Source of the DNA: Rhodanobacter denitrificans
GTDB taxonomy: Bacteria > Pseudomonadota > Gammaproteobacteria > Xanthomonadales > Rhodanobacteraceae
Direction of reading: 5' to 3'
Assembly (NCBI GenBank): GCA_017848855.1
Contig: JAFIHF010000041.1
Span: forward strand, 1 to 64,000
DNA: 64,000 bases
The notes beneath the pieces were generated by a model, which saw nothing but the letters and a program-made list of their open reading frames with translations, was not told the DNA's origin and did no database searches. The position numbers were made by a program, and so were the translations under genes. The first letter of the stretch is position 1. Each line of letters begins with the position of its first letter. Positions 17,950-26,061 of this stretch are shown one piece after another.

Positions 17950-17985
17950 AAAAAGGCGGGGCCGCAACGGCCCCGCCCTTCGTTT
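17950..17985 (-). terminator. Rho-independent terminator of sodB
   Basis: GGCGGGGCCG and CGGCCCCGCC form a strong stem with a CAA loop. On the minus strand it is followed by TTTTTCG. It lies 15 bp after the sodB stop and isolates sodB from pyrH. Confidence 0.85.
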
Positions 17986-17999
17986 CGCTACCGGTCGGC

Positions 18000-18578
18000 T
18001 CAGGCGAGGTTCTTCGCCGCGAACTCCCAGTTCACCAGGTTCCAGAACGCCTCCAGGTACTTCGGGCGGGCGTTGCGGTAGTCGATGTAGTAGGCGTGCT
18101 CCCACACGTCCACGGTGAGCAGCGGCTTGTCGCTGCCGGTGATCGGGGTGGCCGCGTTGGAGGTGTTGACGATGCCCAGCGCGCCGTCCGGGCGCTGCAC
18201 CAGCCAGGTCCAGCCCGAGCCGAAGTTGCCGGCGGCGGACTTGCTGAATTCCTCCTTGAACTTCTCGAACGAGCCGAACGCCTTGTTGATCGCGTCGGCC
18301 AGCTTGCCGGTGGGCTCCTTGCCGCCCTTCGGGCTCATCGAGTGCCAGTAGAAGGTGTGGTTCCAGATCTGCGCGGCGTTGTTGAACACGCCGCCGGAGG
18401 ATTTGCGCACGATGTCTTCCAGCACCGCGCCGGCAAACTCGGTGCCCTCGATCAGCTTGTTGAGGTTGGTCACGTAGGCCTGGTGGTGCTTGCCGTAGTG
18501 GTACTCCAGCGTCTCGGCGGAGATGTGCGGTTCGAGCGCGTTCTTTTCGTAGGGCAGCGGGGGAAGTTCGATCGCCAT
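18000..18578 (-). CDS. sodB: Superoxide dismutase, iron type
   Basis: This enzyme converts superoxide to oxygen and hydrogen peroxide in the cytoplasm. The 192-residue protein begins [20 protein letters not shown]. The metal ligands are in HHQAY (first His), WNHTFYW (second) and [16 protein letters not shown] (Asp and last His). [12 protein letters not shown] and the overall length match the Fe-dependent SodB subgroup rather than MnSOD; discrimination by eye is not absolute. It has its own terminator and is divergent from grxD, pairing two oxidative-stress or iron genes. Confidence 0.94.
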   Translation of the reverse strand: MAIELPPLPYEKNALEPHISAETLEYHYGKHHQAYVTNLNKLIEGTEFAGAVLEDIVRKSSGGVFNNAAQIWNHTFYWHSMSPKGGKEPTGKLADAINKAFGSFEKFKEEFSKSAAGNFGSGWTWLVQRPDGALGIVNTSNAATPITGSDKPLLTVDVWEHAYYIDYRNARPKYLEAFWNLVNWEFAAKNLA

Positions 18579-18688
18579 GTCGTGGTTCCTTGAGGTTGGC
18601 TGGGAGAAGGGGAGGGCGGCCGACGGCCGCGAATGACCGCCTGATACAATACCGCTTCGCCTGCATTGTAAAGATGAAGCATCCAGCC

Positions 18689-19015
18689 ATGGACGTAAAC
18701 GAGCGAATCAAGTCGCTGCTCGCCGCGCACCCGATCGTGCTTTTCATGAAGGGCACGCCGGAGTTCCCGATGTGCGGTTTTTCCAGCCGCGCCGCGCAGG
18801 CGCTGCAGCGGGCCGGCGCGCCGTTCCATGCGGTGAACGTGCTGGCCGATCCGGAGATCCGCGCCGCGCTGCCGCACTACGCGAACTGGCCGACCTTTCC
18901 GCAGCTGTTCATCGAGGGCGAGCTGATCGGCGGCTGCGACATCATCGTGGACCTCGAGGCCTCCGGCGAGCTGGCGCGCATGGCCGGCGACGTGACCGGG
19001 GCGGCGCAGGAATGA
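18689..19015 (+). CDS. grxD: Monothiol glutaredoxin (Grx4 type)
   Basis: Monothiol glutaredoxins carry [2Fe-2S] clusters and act in iron-sulfur trafficking and iron sensing. The 108-residue protein has the CGFS active site (PMCGFSSRA), [20 protein letters not shown] for glutathione binding, and family length. I chose the start MDVNERIKS by alignment with the family; an ATG 15 bp upstream is possible. It is divergent from sodB, and its TGA overlaps the next ATG as ATGA, so it is coupled to the SDR gene. Confidence 0.94.
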   Translation: MDVNERIKSLLAAHPIVLFMKGTPEFPMCGFSSRAAQALQRAGAPFHAVNVLADPEIRAALPHYANWPTFPQLFIEGELIGGCDIIVDLEASGELARMAGDVTGAAQE

Positions 19016-19782
19016 CGCTGCCGACCGTGCGTCTTCCCGCGGACTGGGCGCCCGCGAGCGACACGCTGGCCGGTCGCGTGGTGCTGGTCACCGGCGCCTA
19101 CGGCGGGCTCGGCGGCGCGGTGGCGCGCGCGGCGACGCGCGCCGGCGCCACCGTCGTCATCAGCGGCAAGCGCAAGCGCCAGCTGGAGCAGCTGTACGAC
19201 GCGATGCTGGCCGAAGGCCTGGCCGAGCCGGTGATCCATCCGCTGGACATGGAAACCGCCACGCCGCGCGATTACGCCGCGCTGGCCGACGGCCTGCGCC
19301 ACGATTTCGGCCGGCTCGACGGCATCGCGCACTGCGCGGCCAGCTTCGCCGGACTCACCCCGCTCGCGATGCACAAGCCCGACGACTGGCTGCGCGCGAT
19401 GCACGTCAACCTCAACGCGCCGTTCGCGCTGACCCAGGCCTGCCTACCGCTGCTGCAGGAAGCGGCCGACAGCGCGGTGGTGTTCGTGCTGGACGATCCG
19501 GCGCGGCTCGCGCGCGCGCACTGGGGCGCCTACGGCGTCTCGAAGGCGGCGCTGGAGCGCTACGCCGAGATCCTGCACGAGGAAACCGACGAGAGCCCGC
19601 TGCGCGTGCACGCGCTGCTGCCCGCGCCGATGCGCACCCGGCTGCGCCGGCAGGCGTATTTCGGCGAGGACACCATGCAGCACCCGCTGCCGGATGCCAC
19701 GGCGCAGGCGATGGTCTGGCTGCTCGGCGCGCAGGGCTTGCCCGCGCGCGGCCGCGTGCTCGACCTGCGGGAGCCGGCATGA
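19012..19782 (+). CDS. yciK: YciK-like short-chain dehydrogenase
   Basis: The 256-residue protein is a classical SDR of the YciK family; the physiological substrate is not established. The cofactor loop is VTGAYGGLGGAVARA, and KRKRQLEQLYD follows as in YciK. The catalytic Tyr and Lys are in WGAYGVSKAALERYA. The position that carries Ser in E. coli YciK (SSVGR) reads DDPAR here, so the usual catalytic serine seems to be missing. It overlaps grxD by 4 bp and precedes a YhgN-like gene. Confidence 0.85.
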   Translation: MTLPTVRLPADWAPASDTLAGRVVLVTGAYGGLGGAVARAATRAGATVVISGKRKRQLEQLYDAMLAEGLAEPVIHPLDMETATPRDYAALADGLRHDFGRLDGIAHCAASFAGLTPLAMHKPDDWLRAMHVNLNAPFALTQACLPLLQEAADSAVVFVLDDPARLARAHWGAYGVSKAALERYAEILHEETDESPLRVHALLPAPMRTRLRRQAYFGEDTMQHPLPDATAQAMVWLLGAQGLPARGRVLDLREPA

Positions 19783-19813
19783 CGAGCTTCCACCGCCTGG
19801 CGGAGACGCGCTG

Positions 19814-20425
19814 ATGGAAACACAGATGACCACGCTGGCCGCGGGAATCATGCTGTTCCTGATCATGGATCCGCTCGGCAACATCCCGATCTTCCTCAGC
19901 CTGCTCAAGGACGTGCCGCCCAAGCGCCGCCGCCATGTGATGGTGCGCGAGCTGCTGATTGCGCTGGGCGTGCTGCTGGGCTTCCTGGTGGGCGGGCAGG
20001 GGCTGCTGAACCTGCTGCAGCTCAAGTCCGACTCGATCAGCATCGCCGGCGGCATCGTGCTGTTCCTGATCGGCATCCGCATGGTGTTCCCGCCGGCGGA
20101 TGGCGGCGGCATCTTCGGCAAGTCCGGCGACGGCGAGCCCTTCATCGTGCCGATGGCGATCCCGGGCGTGGCCGGCCCCTCGGCGATGGCGGCGCTGCTG
20201 CTGCTCACCAACACCCAGCCTGGCCGCACCGCCGACTGGGCGATCGCGCTGATCGGCGCGTGGCTGGCCACCGCGGTGATCCTGCTGTGCTCCACCTACC
20301 TGTTCCGCTGGCTGGGCGAGAGCGTGCTGACCGCGCTGGAGCGCGTGATGGGCATGCTGCTGATCGCGCTGTCGGTGCAGATGTTCCTGGGCGGCGTGGC
20401 CGCCTACCTGCACCTGCACATCTGA
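19814..20425 (+). CDS. yhgN: YhgN/MarC-family inner membrane protein
   Basis: This 203-residue integral membrane protein of the MarC family (UPF0056) has about six membrane segments. It is very close in pattern to E. coli YhgN: LFLIMDPLGNIPIFLSLLK, PKRRRHVMVRELLIALGVLL, and EPFIVPMAIPGVAGPSAMA. The transport role of this family is not established. The start at 19814 (METQMTTLAAG) lies 29 bp after the yciK stop, so it is probably in the same transcript. Confidence 0.9.
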   Translation: METQMTTLAAGIMLFLIMDPLGNIPIFLSLLKDVPPKRRRHVMVRELLIALGVLLGFLVGGQGLLNLLQLKSDSISIAGGIVLFLIGIRMVFPPADGGGIFGKSGDGEPFIVPMAIPGVAGPSAMAALLLLTNTQPGRTADWAIALIGAWLATAVILLCSTYLFRWLGESVLTALERVMGMLLIALSVQMFLGGVAAYLHLHI

Positions 20426-20497
20426 TCGCCTCGGTCAGATAACCGGCCTGTCATGATCGGCCGCCACGATGGGGAAAACCCCTGCGTGGAGGCGGTC

Positions 20498-22204
20498 ATG
20501 CTCAGCATCGAACGGACGCTGGTCGAGCGCTTGCCCTGGCTGGCTGCGCGCCCCGTCCTGCGGCGGCCATTGACGGAGGCGCTGGCAGGGCTGGCCGGCG
20601 AGCACGATTTCAACGCCGCGCTGCGCCGCCTCGGCACGGCCGAGGGACTGGACTTCGTCGAGCGCGCGCTGGACCAGCAGGGCCTGCGCTGCCGGCTCGA
20701 CCCGCGCGAGCGCGAGCACATCCCGGCCGACGGCCCGCTGCTGGTGGTGGCGAACCACCCGCTGGGCATGGCCGACGCGCTGGCGCTGCTGCAATTGATC
20801 GGCTCGGTGCGCCGCGACGTGCGCGTGCTCGGCAACGACTGGCTGGCGGCGATGCCGCAGCTGCGCGGCCTGCTGCTGCCGGTGGACGTGTTCGGCGGCG
20901 GCGCGCGTTCGCGCCTGCGCGAGGTATGCCGGGCGCTGGACCGCGGCGAGGCGCTGATCCTGTTTCCCGCCGGCGAGGTATCGCGGCTGGGGCCGGCGGG
21001 CGTGCGCGACGGGCGCTGGTCGGACGGTTTCGCGCGCCTCGCGCTGCGCCATCGTGCGCCGGTGTTGCCGGTGCATATCGCGGCGCGCAATTCGGCGGCG
21101 TTCTACGGCATGTCGATGCTGGCGCGCCCGCTGGGCACCGCGATGCTGCCACGCGAGGCGCTGGCGGCCGGCCGGCGCATCGGCCTGAGCATCGGCGCCC
21201 TGGTCGACAGCGAGGAACTGGCGCGGCGCGGCGACGGCTCGCCGCCGCGGATCGCGCGGCTGATGCGCCGGCATGTCTACCGCGTGGCGCGTCGCCGCGG
21301 CCTGGTCTTCGGCGGCCAGGCGCCGCTGGCGTTGCCCGAGCCGGCCGAACTGGTGGCGGCCGGGCTGCGCCAGGGCGAGCGGCTGTGCGATTTCCCCGAC
21401 GGCAAGCAGGTCTGGCTGCTCGACGGGCTGGCCGACGGACCGCTGCAACGCGAACTGGGGCGCCTGCGCGAGCTGGCCTTCCGCAAGGTGGGCGAGGGCA
21501 CCGGGCGCCGGCGCGACCTCGATGCCTACGACGCGCACTACCAGCACCTGCTGCTGTGGGATCCGCAGGCCTGGCGCCTGGTGGGCGGCTACCGGCTGGG
21601 GCATGGCGGCCGCCTGCTTGCCGCGCACGGCCTGCCGGGCCTGTACAGCGCCAGCCTGTTCCAGTACTCGCCGGCGCTGGAATCGCGGCTGGCGCAGGGG
21701 CTGGAGCTGGGCCGCAGCTTCATCGCACCGGCGTACTGGCGTTCGCGCGCGCTGGACCAGCTGTGGCGCGGCATCGGTCGGTATCTGCAGCGGCACGACG
21801 AGCTGCGCTACCTGTTCGGCCCGGTGAGCCTGTCCGCGCAGCTGCCGCACGAGGCGCGCGAGTGGATCGTGGCGGCCCACCGGCACTATTTCGGCGCGTC
21901 CGGCCTGGCCACCGCCCGGCAGCCGTTCCGGGTGTCGGCCGGCATCGAGGCGGACGTGCGGGCGGCGCTGGGCGGCCTGGCCGCGGACGCGGGCCTGGAC
22001 CGGCTGGATCGCCGACTCGATGCGCTGGGCGTGAGCCTGCCGGTGCTGTACCGCCAGTACGTGGGGCTGGTCGAACCGGACGGTGTGCAGTTCCTGGATT
22101 TCGGCGAGGACCCCGGCTTTTCCGGTTGCGTGGACGGCCTGGTGATGCTGGAGCTGGATCGCCTGAAGCCGGCCAAGCACGAGCGCTATCTGGGGCGGCG
22201 CTGA
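20498..22204 (+). CDS. olsF: Bifunctional acyltransferase, OlsF-like ornithine lipid synthase
   Basis: The 568-residue protein joins two acyltransferase domains. The N-terminal half is lysophospholipid-acyltransferase-like: NHPLG-x-x-D at 86-93 and FPAGEVSR as the later conserved block. The C-terminal half (about 290-568) is an OlsB/hemolysin-type N-acyltransferase: FRKVGEGTGRRRDLDAYDAHYQHL, LVGGYRLG, SLFQYSP and the ELGRSFIAPAYWRS segment. This order is that of OlsF, which makes ornithine (or other amino-acid) lipids alone; the substrate here is inferred. The start at 20498 has GGAGG five bases upstream; a longer frame to 20453 does not. Confidence 0.82.
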   Translation: MLSIERTLVERLPWLAARPVLRRPLTEALAGLAGEHDFNAALRRLGTAEGLDFVERALDQQGLRCRLDPREREHIPADGPLLVVANHPLGMADALALLQLIGSVRRDVRVLGNDWLAAMPQLRGLLLPVDVFGGGARSRLREVCRALDRGEALILFPAGEVSRLGPAGVRDGRWSDGFARLALRHRAPVLPVHIAARNSAAFYGMSMLARPLGTAMLPREALAAGRRIGLSIGALVDSEELARRGDGSPPRIARLMRRHVYRVARRRGLVFGGQAPLALPEPAELVAAGLRQGERLCDFPDGKQVWLLDGLADGPLQRELGRLRELAFRKVGEGTGRRRDLDAYDAHYQHLLLWDPQAWRLVGGYRLGHGGRLLAAHGLPGLYSASLFQYSPALESRLAQGLELGRSFIAPAYWRSRALDQLWRGIGRYLQRHDELRYLFGPVSLSAQLPHEAREWIVAAHRHYFGASGLATARQPFRVSAGIEADVRAALGGLAADAGLDRLDRRLDALGVSLPVLYRQYVGLVEPDGVQFLDFGEDPGFSGCVDGLVMLELDRLKPAKHERYLGRR

Positions 22205-22451
22205 TCCATTCCGCGCACCCGTCACTGCCCTGTATGCGCGCAGGCAAGGCGAGTGTGAAGATGTTGCGAAACTGTCATACAATGCCGTTAAAGTCTGCTT
22301 AACAACTGATTGGCAGACGGGGTGGCCCCGTCACCGTCGTGTTCCGGACCAAAACACAGGGAAACCTTGAGCTCGTCCGCCCGGATCGCCGGGAGGCGCG
22401 CTGTTCGGTTTCATCCGCAAGAAATTTCGTTGCGAACTTGAGGGAAACATC
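22205..22451 (+). promoter_or_regulatory. Leader region of the Oar-like receptor gene
   Basis: The 247-bp gap before the receptor is locally A+T-richer (around 22256-22310) and contains TACAAT at 22278-22283, a possible -10 without a clear -35. A short inverted repeat, GACGGGGTGGCCCCGTC, lies at about 22316-22332. I see no gene in it. Confidence 0.35.
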
Positions 22452-25400
22452 ATGAACAGCCGAATCCGCGCCGGTGTGCTGCCGCTGGCGATCGCCTCCC
22501 TGCTGGCCACGGCCGCCGTGCCGGCGCTTGCCCAGGACACCTCCTCCTCGATCAGCGGCCGCGTGCTCGACGCCAGCGGCCAGCCGGTGGCCGGCGCCAC
22601 CGTGCAGATCGTGCACGAGCCTTCGGGCACCACCAAGATCGCCACCACCGGCGCGGACGGCCGCTATGCGGCGCAGGGCCTGCGCGTGGGCGGTCCGTTC
22701 GACATCACCGTGTCCAAGGCCGGCATGGCCCAGACCGAGCAGAAGAACGTTTACCTGCAGCTGGCGCAGGACACCGCGGTCAACCTGACCATGGGCGCCG
22801 AGCAGGCCAAGGAAGTGAAGAACCTCGGCGCGGTCACCGTGTCGGCCTCGGCGCTGATGCAGACCTTCACGTCGGACAACAAGGGCATCTCCACCAACGT
22901 CTCGCAGCGCGAGCTGGAAGCCGCGCCGGCGCCGGACCGCTCGATCCAGAACATCGTGCGCATGGACCCGCGCGTGGTGATCACCGACCGCGAGCGCGGC
23001 GAGATCTCCGCGGTGGGCCAGAACAGCCGCTACAACAACATCACCGTCGACTCGATGAGCGCGAACGATCCGTTCGGCTTGAACGCGAACGGCCTGCCCA
23101 CGCTGGGCACGCCGATCTCGATGGACACCATCGCCGAATACAACATTTCCACCGCGAACTATGACGTGGCGAACCGCCGCGGCCTCGGCGCGGCGGTGAA
23201 CGCGGTGACCAAGAGCGGCACCAACGAGTTCCACGGCTCGGTCTACTACGCGTTCCAGAACGACAAGATGATCGGCGACAACGGGCAGGGCGCCAGCTAC
23301 AAGGGCTTCTCGCGCCAGTGGACCGGCGGCGCCACGGTGGGCGGCCCGATCGTCAAGGACAAGCTGTTCTTCTTCGCCTCGGTGGAGAAGAGCACCCAGG
23401 TGGCCGCGGGCAGCCCGTACGGCCCGGCCGATTCCGGCGCCGCCAGCCCGGTCGCCGGCCTGACTTCGGCCCAGGTCGAGCAGATCCGCCAGATCGCCGC
23501 GCAGAAGTACGGCATGACCGACCTCGGCAGCGTGGGCGGCGGCAACTCCAACCTGCAGGACAAGCGCTACCTCGGCAAGATCGACTGGAACATCAGCAAC
23601 AACCACCGCGCCAGCTTCACCTACAGCGAGACCAAGGAAACCAAGCCGATCATCACCGGCAGCCCGACCAATCTGCGGCTGTCCAGCGGCTGGTACACCA
23701 CCAAGGTCGACAACAAGAGCTACGCGCTGCACTTCTACGACGACTGGTCGGACATGTTCTCCACCGACACCACCGTCGCGTACCGCGACTTCAGCCAGAA
23801 CCGCGGCCCGTACAACGGCGTGGCGATGCCCGACGTCACCGTGTACCCGACCACCTTCGGCGGCCCGAGCGTGGAGTTCGGCACCGAGTACTCCAGCCAG
23901 GCCAACGTGCTGAAGGTGAAGACCTGGAACGCGGCCTGGGCCGGCACCCTGTTCCTGGGCGACCACACCGTGAAGGGCGGCGTCGACTTCGAGCGCGGCG
24001 AGTACTACAACCTGTTCGTGCAGAACCTGTTTGGCAGCTACGTCTTCGAGAACCTGACCGGCGGCCCGAACAACGGCCTCGATGCGTTCGCGCAAGGCAA
24101 GTACTACCAGTACCGCTACAACCGTCCCGCCAACGGGCTGGCGCTGGCCGATACCGCAGCCGCCTACAACATCAACCAGTGGGGCGTGTTCCTGCAGGAT
24201 ACCTGGCAGGTCAACAACAATCTGTCGGTGCAGTACGGCGTGCGCGTCGATATCCCGTTGATGACTGATCGGCCGATCTACAACCCGCAGTTCGCTGCCG
24301 CCTTCGGCCGCAACAACCAGACCACGATCAACGGCAACCGCGTGGTGCAGCCGCGCATGTCGTTCAACTACAGCTTCGACACCGAGCGCATGACCCAGCT
24401 GCGCGGCGGCGTGGGCCTGTTCGTGTCGAACCCGCCGGGCGTGTGGCTGGGCAACATCTTCTCCAACTCCGGCAAGACCCAGACCCAGTTCAACTGCGGC
24501 CCGACCCAGAAGGGCTGCAACACCAACCTGCCGGCGTTCAGCCCCGACCCGCACGCGCAGAACGACGGCACCCTCGGCACCGGCCAGATGACGGTGAACA
24601 CCGTGTCGCCGGGCTTCCGCATCCCCAGCGCGTGGAAGTTCACCCTGGGCTTCGACAAGGAGCTGCCGTGGTGGGGCCTGATCGCCACCGCGGACTACCA
24701 GCACATCAAGCAGCGCGATGCGATCTGGTTCCAGAACCTCAACATGGGTGCGCCCACCGGCGTGCTGCCTGACGGCCGCCTGAGCTTCTTCCGTTATCCG
24801 AACCTGGATCCGAAGGCGAAGAACCAGCAGGTGACCTACAACGCCAACCCGGCGTTCTCCAACGCCAACATCAACCTGGCCAATTCCAGCAGGGGCAAGG
24901 CCGACAGCCTGACCCTGGCGTTGAAGAAGCCGTTCGCGGATGGCTGGATGGCGATGACCGGCATCACCTGGGGCCGTTCCACCGAGGTGAATCCGGGCAC
25001 CTCCAGCGTGGCGTTGTCCAACTACCGCAACAACTACCTGGTCAACCCCAGCGAGAACGTGGCCAGCACGTCGAACTATTCGATTCCGTGGCGCGTGATC
25101 GCCTCGCTGACCTGGCAGCACCGCTTCTTCGGCGACTACGCCACCACGGTCGGCGCGTTCTTCGATGGCCATTCGGCCTCGCCGTACAGCTGGACCTATG
25201 GCAACGACGCGAACGGCGACGGCTTCGTCAACGACCTGGTGTTCATCCCGAAGCAGGGCCAGGTGGAGTTCCGCTCCAGCGGCAATGCCGCGCTGGACGC
25301 CCAGTTGCAGAAGGAGTTCTTCGACTACATCCAGGGCAACCAGTACCTGCGCGACCACGCCGGCAGCATCGCCCGCCGCAACGGCGCCCGCGCCGGCTGG

Positions 25401-25748
25401 ATCAACCAGCTGGACCTCAGCTTCAGCCAGGAGATCCCCGGCATCTTCAAGGGCAACAAGGGCGTGGTGAAGCTGGACATCTACAACTTCGGCAACATGC
25501 TCAACAAGAACTGGGGCGTGGAGAAGCGCGTGCCGTTCCCGGGCGCTCGCGCGCTGGCCGACTTCTACGGCGTGGATACGGCCACCGGCAAGTACATCTA
25601 CGACATCAGCTGCGGCGGTGCGTCGACCTGCACCAACTACATCCGGAACGGCCACTACAGCCCGCAGCCGATCCCTGTGTACATCAACAACAACGACGAC
25701 CTGGCCCAGCGCTGGTCGATCCTGCTGACCTTGCGCTACAAGTTCTGA
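22452..25748 (+). CDS. Oar-like TonB-dependent outer membrane receptor
   Basis: The 1098-residue precursor starts with a signal peptide (cleavage expected after ALAQ, residue 28). A carboxypeptidase-regulatory-like domain follows (SISGRVLDASGQPVAGATVQ), then a TonB plug (about 130-250) with VGQNSRYNNITVDSM and VNAVTKSGTNEFHGSVYY, and a very large beta-barrel ending in the aromatic residue of LTLRYKF. Size and the N-terminal Ig-like domain match the Oar family common in Xanthomonadales. The substrate cannot be read from the sequence. It stands alone with its own terminator. Confidence 0.88.
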   Translation: MNSRIRAGVLPLAIASLLATAAVPALAQDTSSSISGRVLDASGQPVAGATVQIVHEPSGTTKIATTGADGRYAAQGLRVGGPFDITVSKAGMAQTEQKNVYLQLAQDTAVNLTMGAEQAKEVKNLGAVTVSASALMQTFTSDNKGISTNVSQRELEAAPAPDRSIQNIVRMDPRVVITDRERGEISAVGQNSRYNNITVDSMSANDPFGLNANGLPTLGTPISMDTIAEYNISTANYDVANRRGLGAAVNAVTKSGTNEFHGSVYYAFQNDKMIGDNGQGASYKGFSRQWTGGATVGGPIVKDKLFFFASVEKSTQVAAGSPYGPADSGAASPVAGLTSAQVEQIRQIAAQKYGMTDLGSVGGGNSNLQDKRYLGKIDWNISNNHRASFTYSETKETKPIITGSPTNLRLSSGWYTTKVDNKSYALHFYDDWSDMFSTDTTVAYRDFSQNRGPYNGVAMPDVTVYPTTFGGPSVEFGTEYSSQANVLKVKTWNAAWAGTLFLGDHTVKGGVDFERGEYYNLFVQNLFGSYVFENLTGGPNNGLDAFAQGKYYQYRYNRPANGLALADTAAAYNINQWGVFLQDTWQVNNNLSVQYGVRVDIPLMTDRPIYNPQFAAAFGRNNQTTINGNRVVQPRMSFNYSFDTERMTQLRGGVGLFVSNPPGVWLGNIFSNSGKTQTQFNCGPTQKGCNTNLPAFSPDPHAQNDGTLGTGQMTVNTVSPGFRIPSAWKFTLGFDKELPWWGLIATADYQHIKQRDAIWFQNLNMGAPTGVLPDGRLSFFRYPNLDPKAKNQQVTYNANPAFSNANINLANSSRGKADSLTLALKKPFADGWMAMTGITWGRSTEVNPGTSSVALSNYRNNYLVNPSENVASTSNYSIPWRVIASLTWQHRFFGDYATTVGAFFDGHSASPYSWTYGNDANGDGFVNDLVFIPKQGQVEFRSSGNAALDAQLQKEFFDYIQGNQYLRDHAGSIARRNGARAGWINQLDLSFSQEIPGIFKGNKGVVKLDIYNFGNMLNKNWGVEKRVPFPGARALADFYGVDTATGKYIYDISCGGASTCTNYIRNGHYSPQPIPVYINNNDDLAQRWSILLTLRYKF

Positions 25749-25770
25749 TCGCGGCGCGATCGAGCTTGTC

Positions 25771-25801
25771 GAACCGGCGCCCGCGAGGGCGCCGGTTTTT
25801 T
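25771..25801 (+). terminator. Rho-independent terminator of the Oar-like gene
   Basis: AACCGGCGCCC, loop GCGA, GGGCGCCGGTT forms an 11-bp stem followed directly by TTTTTAT, about 22 bp after the stop codon. Confidence 0.9.
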
Positions 25802-25827
25802 ATGTGGCGCGCATTGCGGTCGGCTCG

Positions 25828-25971
25828 TCATGGCGCACATCCATGTGCGCCACCCTCAAGGGCGCCTGCGGCGTGCAAGACGGCAGTCCTGCCGTCTTGT
25901 CATGGCGCACATCCATGTGTGCCACCCTCAAGGGCGCCTGCGGCGTGCAAAACGGCAGCCCTGCCGTTTTG
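25828..25971. repeat. 72-bp tandem duplication with internal hairpins
   Basis: Two units, 25828-25899 and 25900-25971, are nearly identical. Each has TCATGGCGCACATCCATGTG, then CACCCTCAAGGGCGCCTGCG, then a hairpin whose outer bases differ but remain paired: AAGACGGCAG-TC-CTGCCGTCTT in the first and AAAACGGCAG-CC-CTGCCGTTTT in the second. The unit length is a multiple of three, so frames across it look repetitive, but I do not regard them as genes. A related single unit lies at 16249-16320 in inverted orientation. The rest of 25749-26061 holds only the receptor terminator and the ppnN leader. Confidence 0.75.
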
Positions 25972-26061
25972 TCTTGACGCGGATTCGGTCGAGGCGGGAA
26001 GCTTCGAGGTCGCCGCATCCGCGCGGGCGTGCGCCTGCGGGACAGTGGCATGGAGATACTG

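Noticed and set aside
22299-25655. Minus-strand frame of over 1100 codons
   Set aside because: It is antisense to the Oar-like receptor, which has a signal peptide, plug domain and barrel on the plus strand.
25828-25971. Tandem repeat considered as a CRISPR array
   Set aside because: There are only two units, of 72 bp and contiguous, with no unique spacers and no cas genes nearby.
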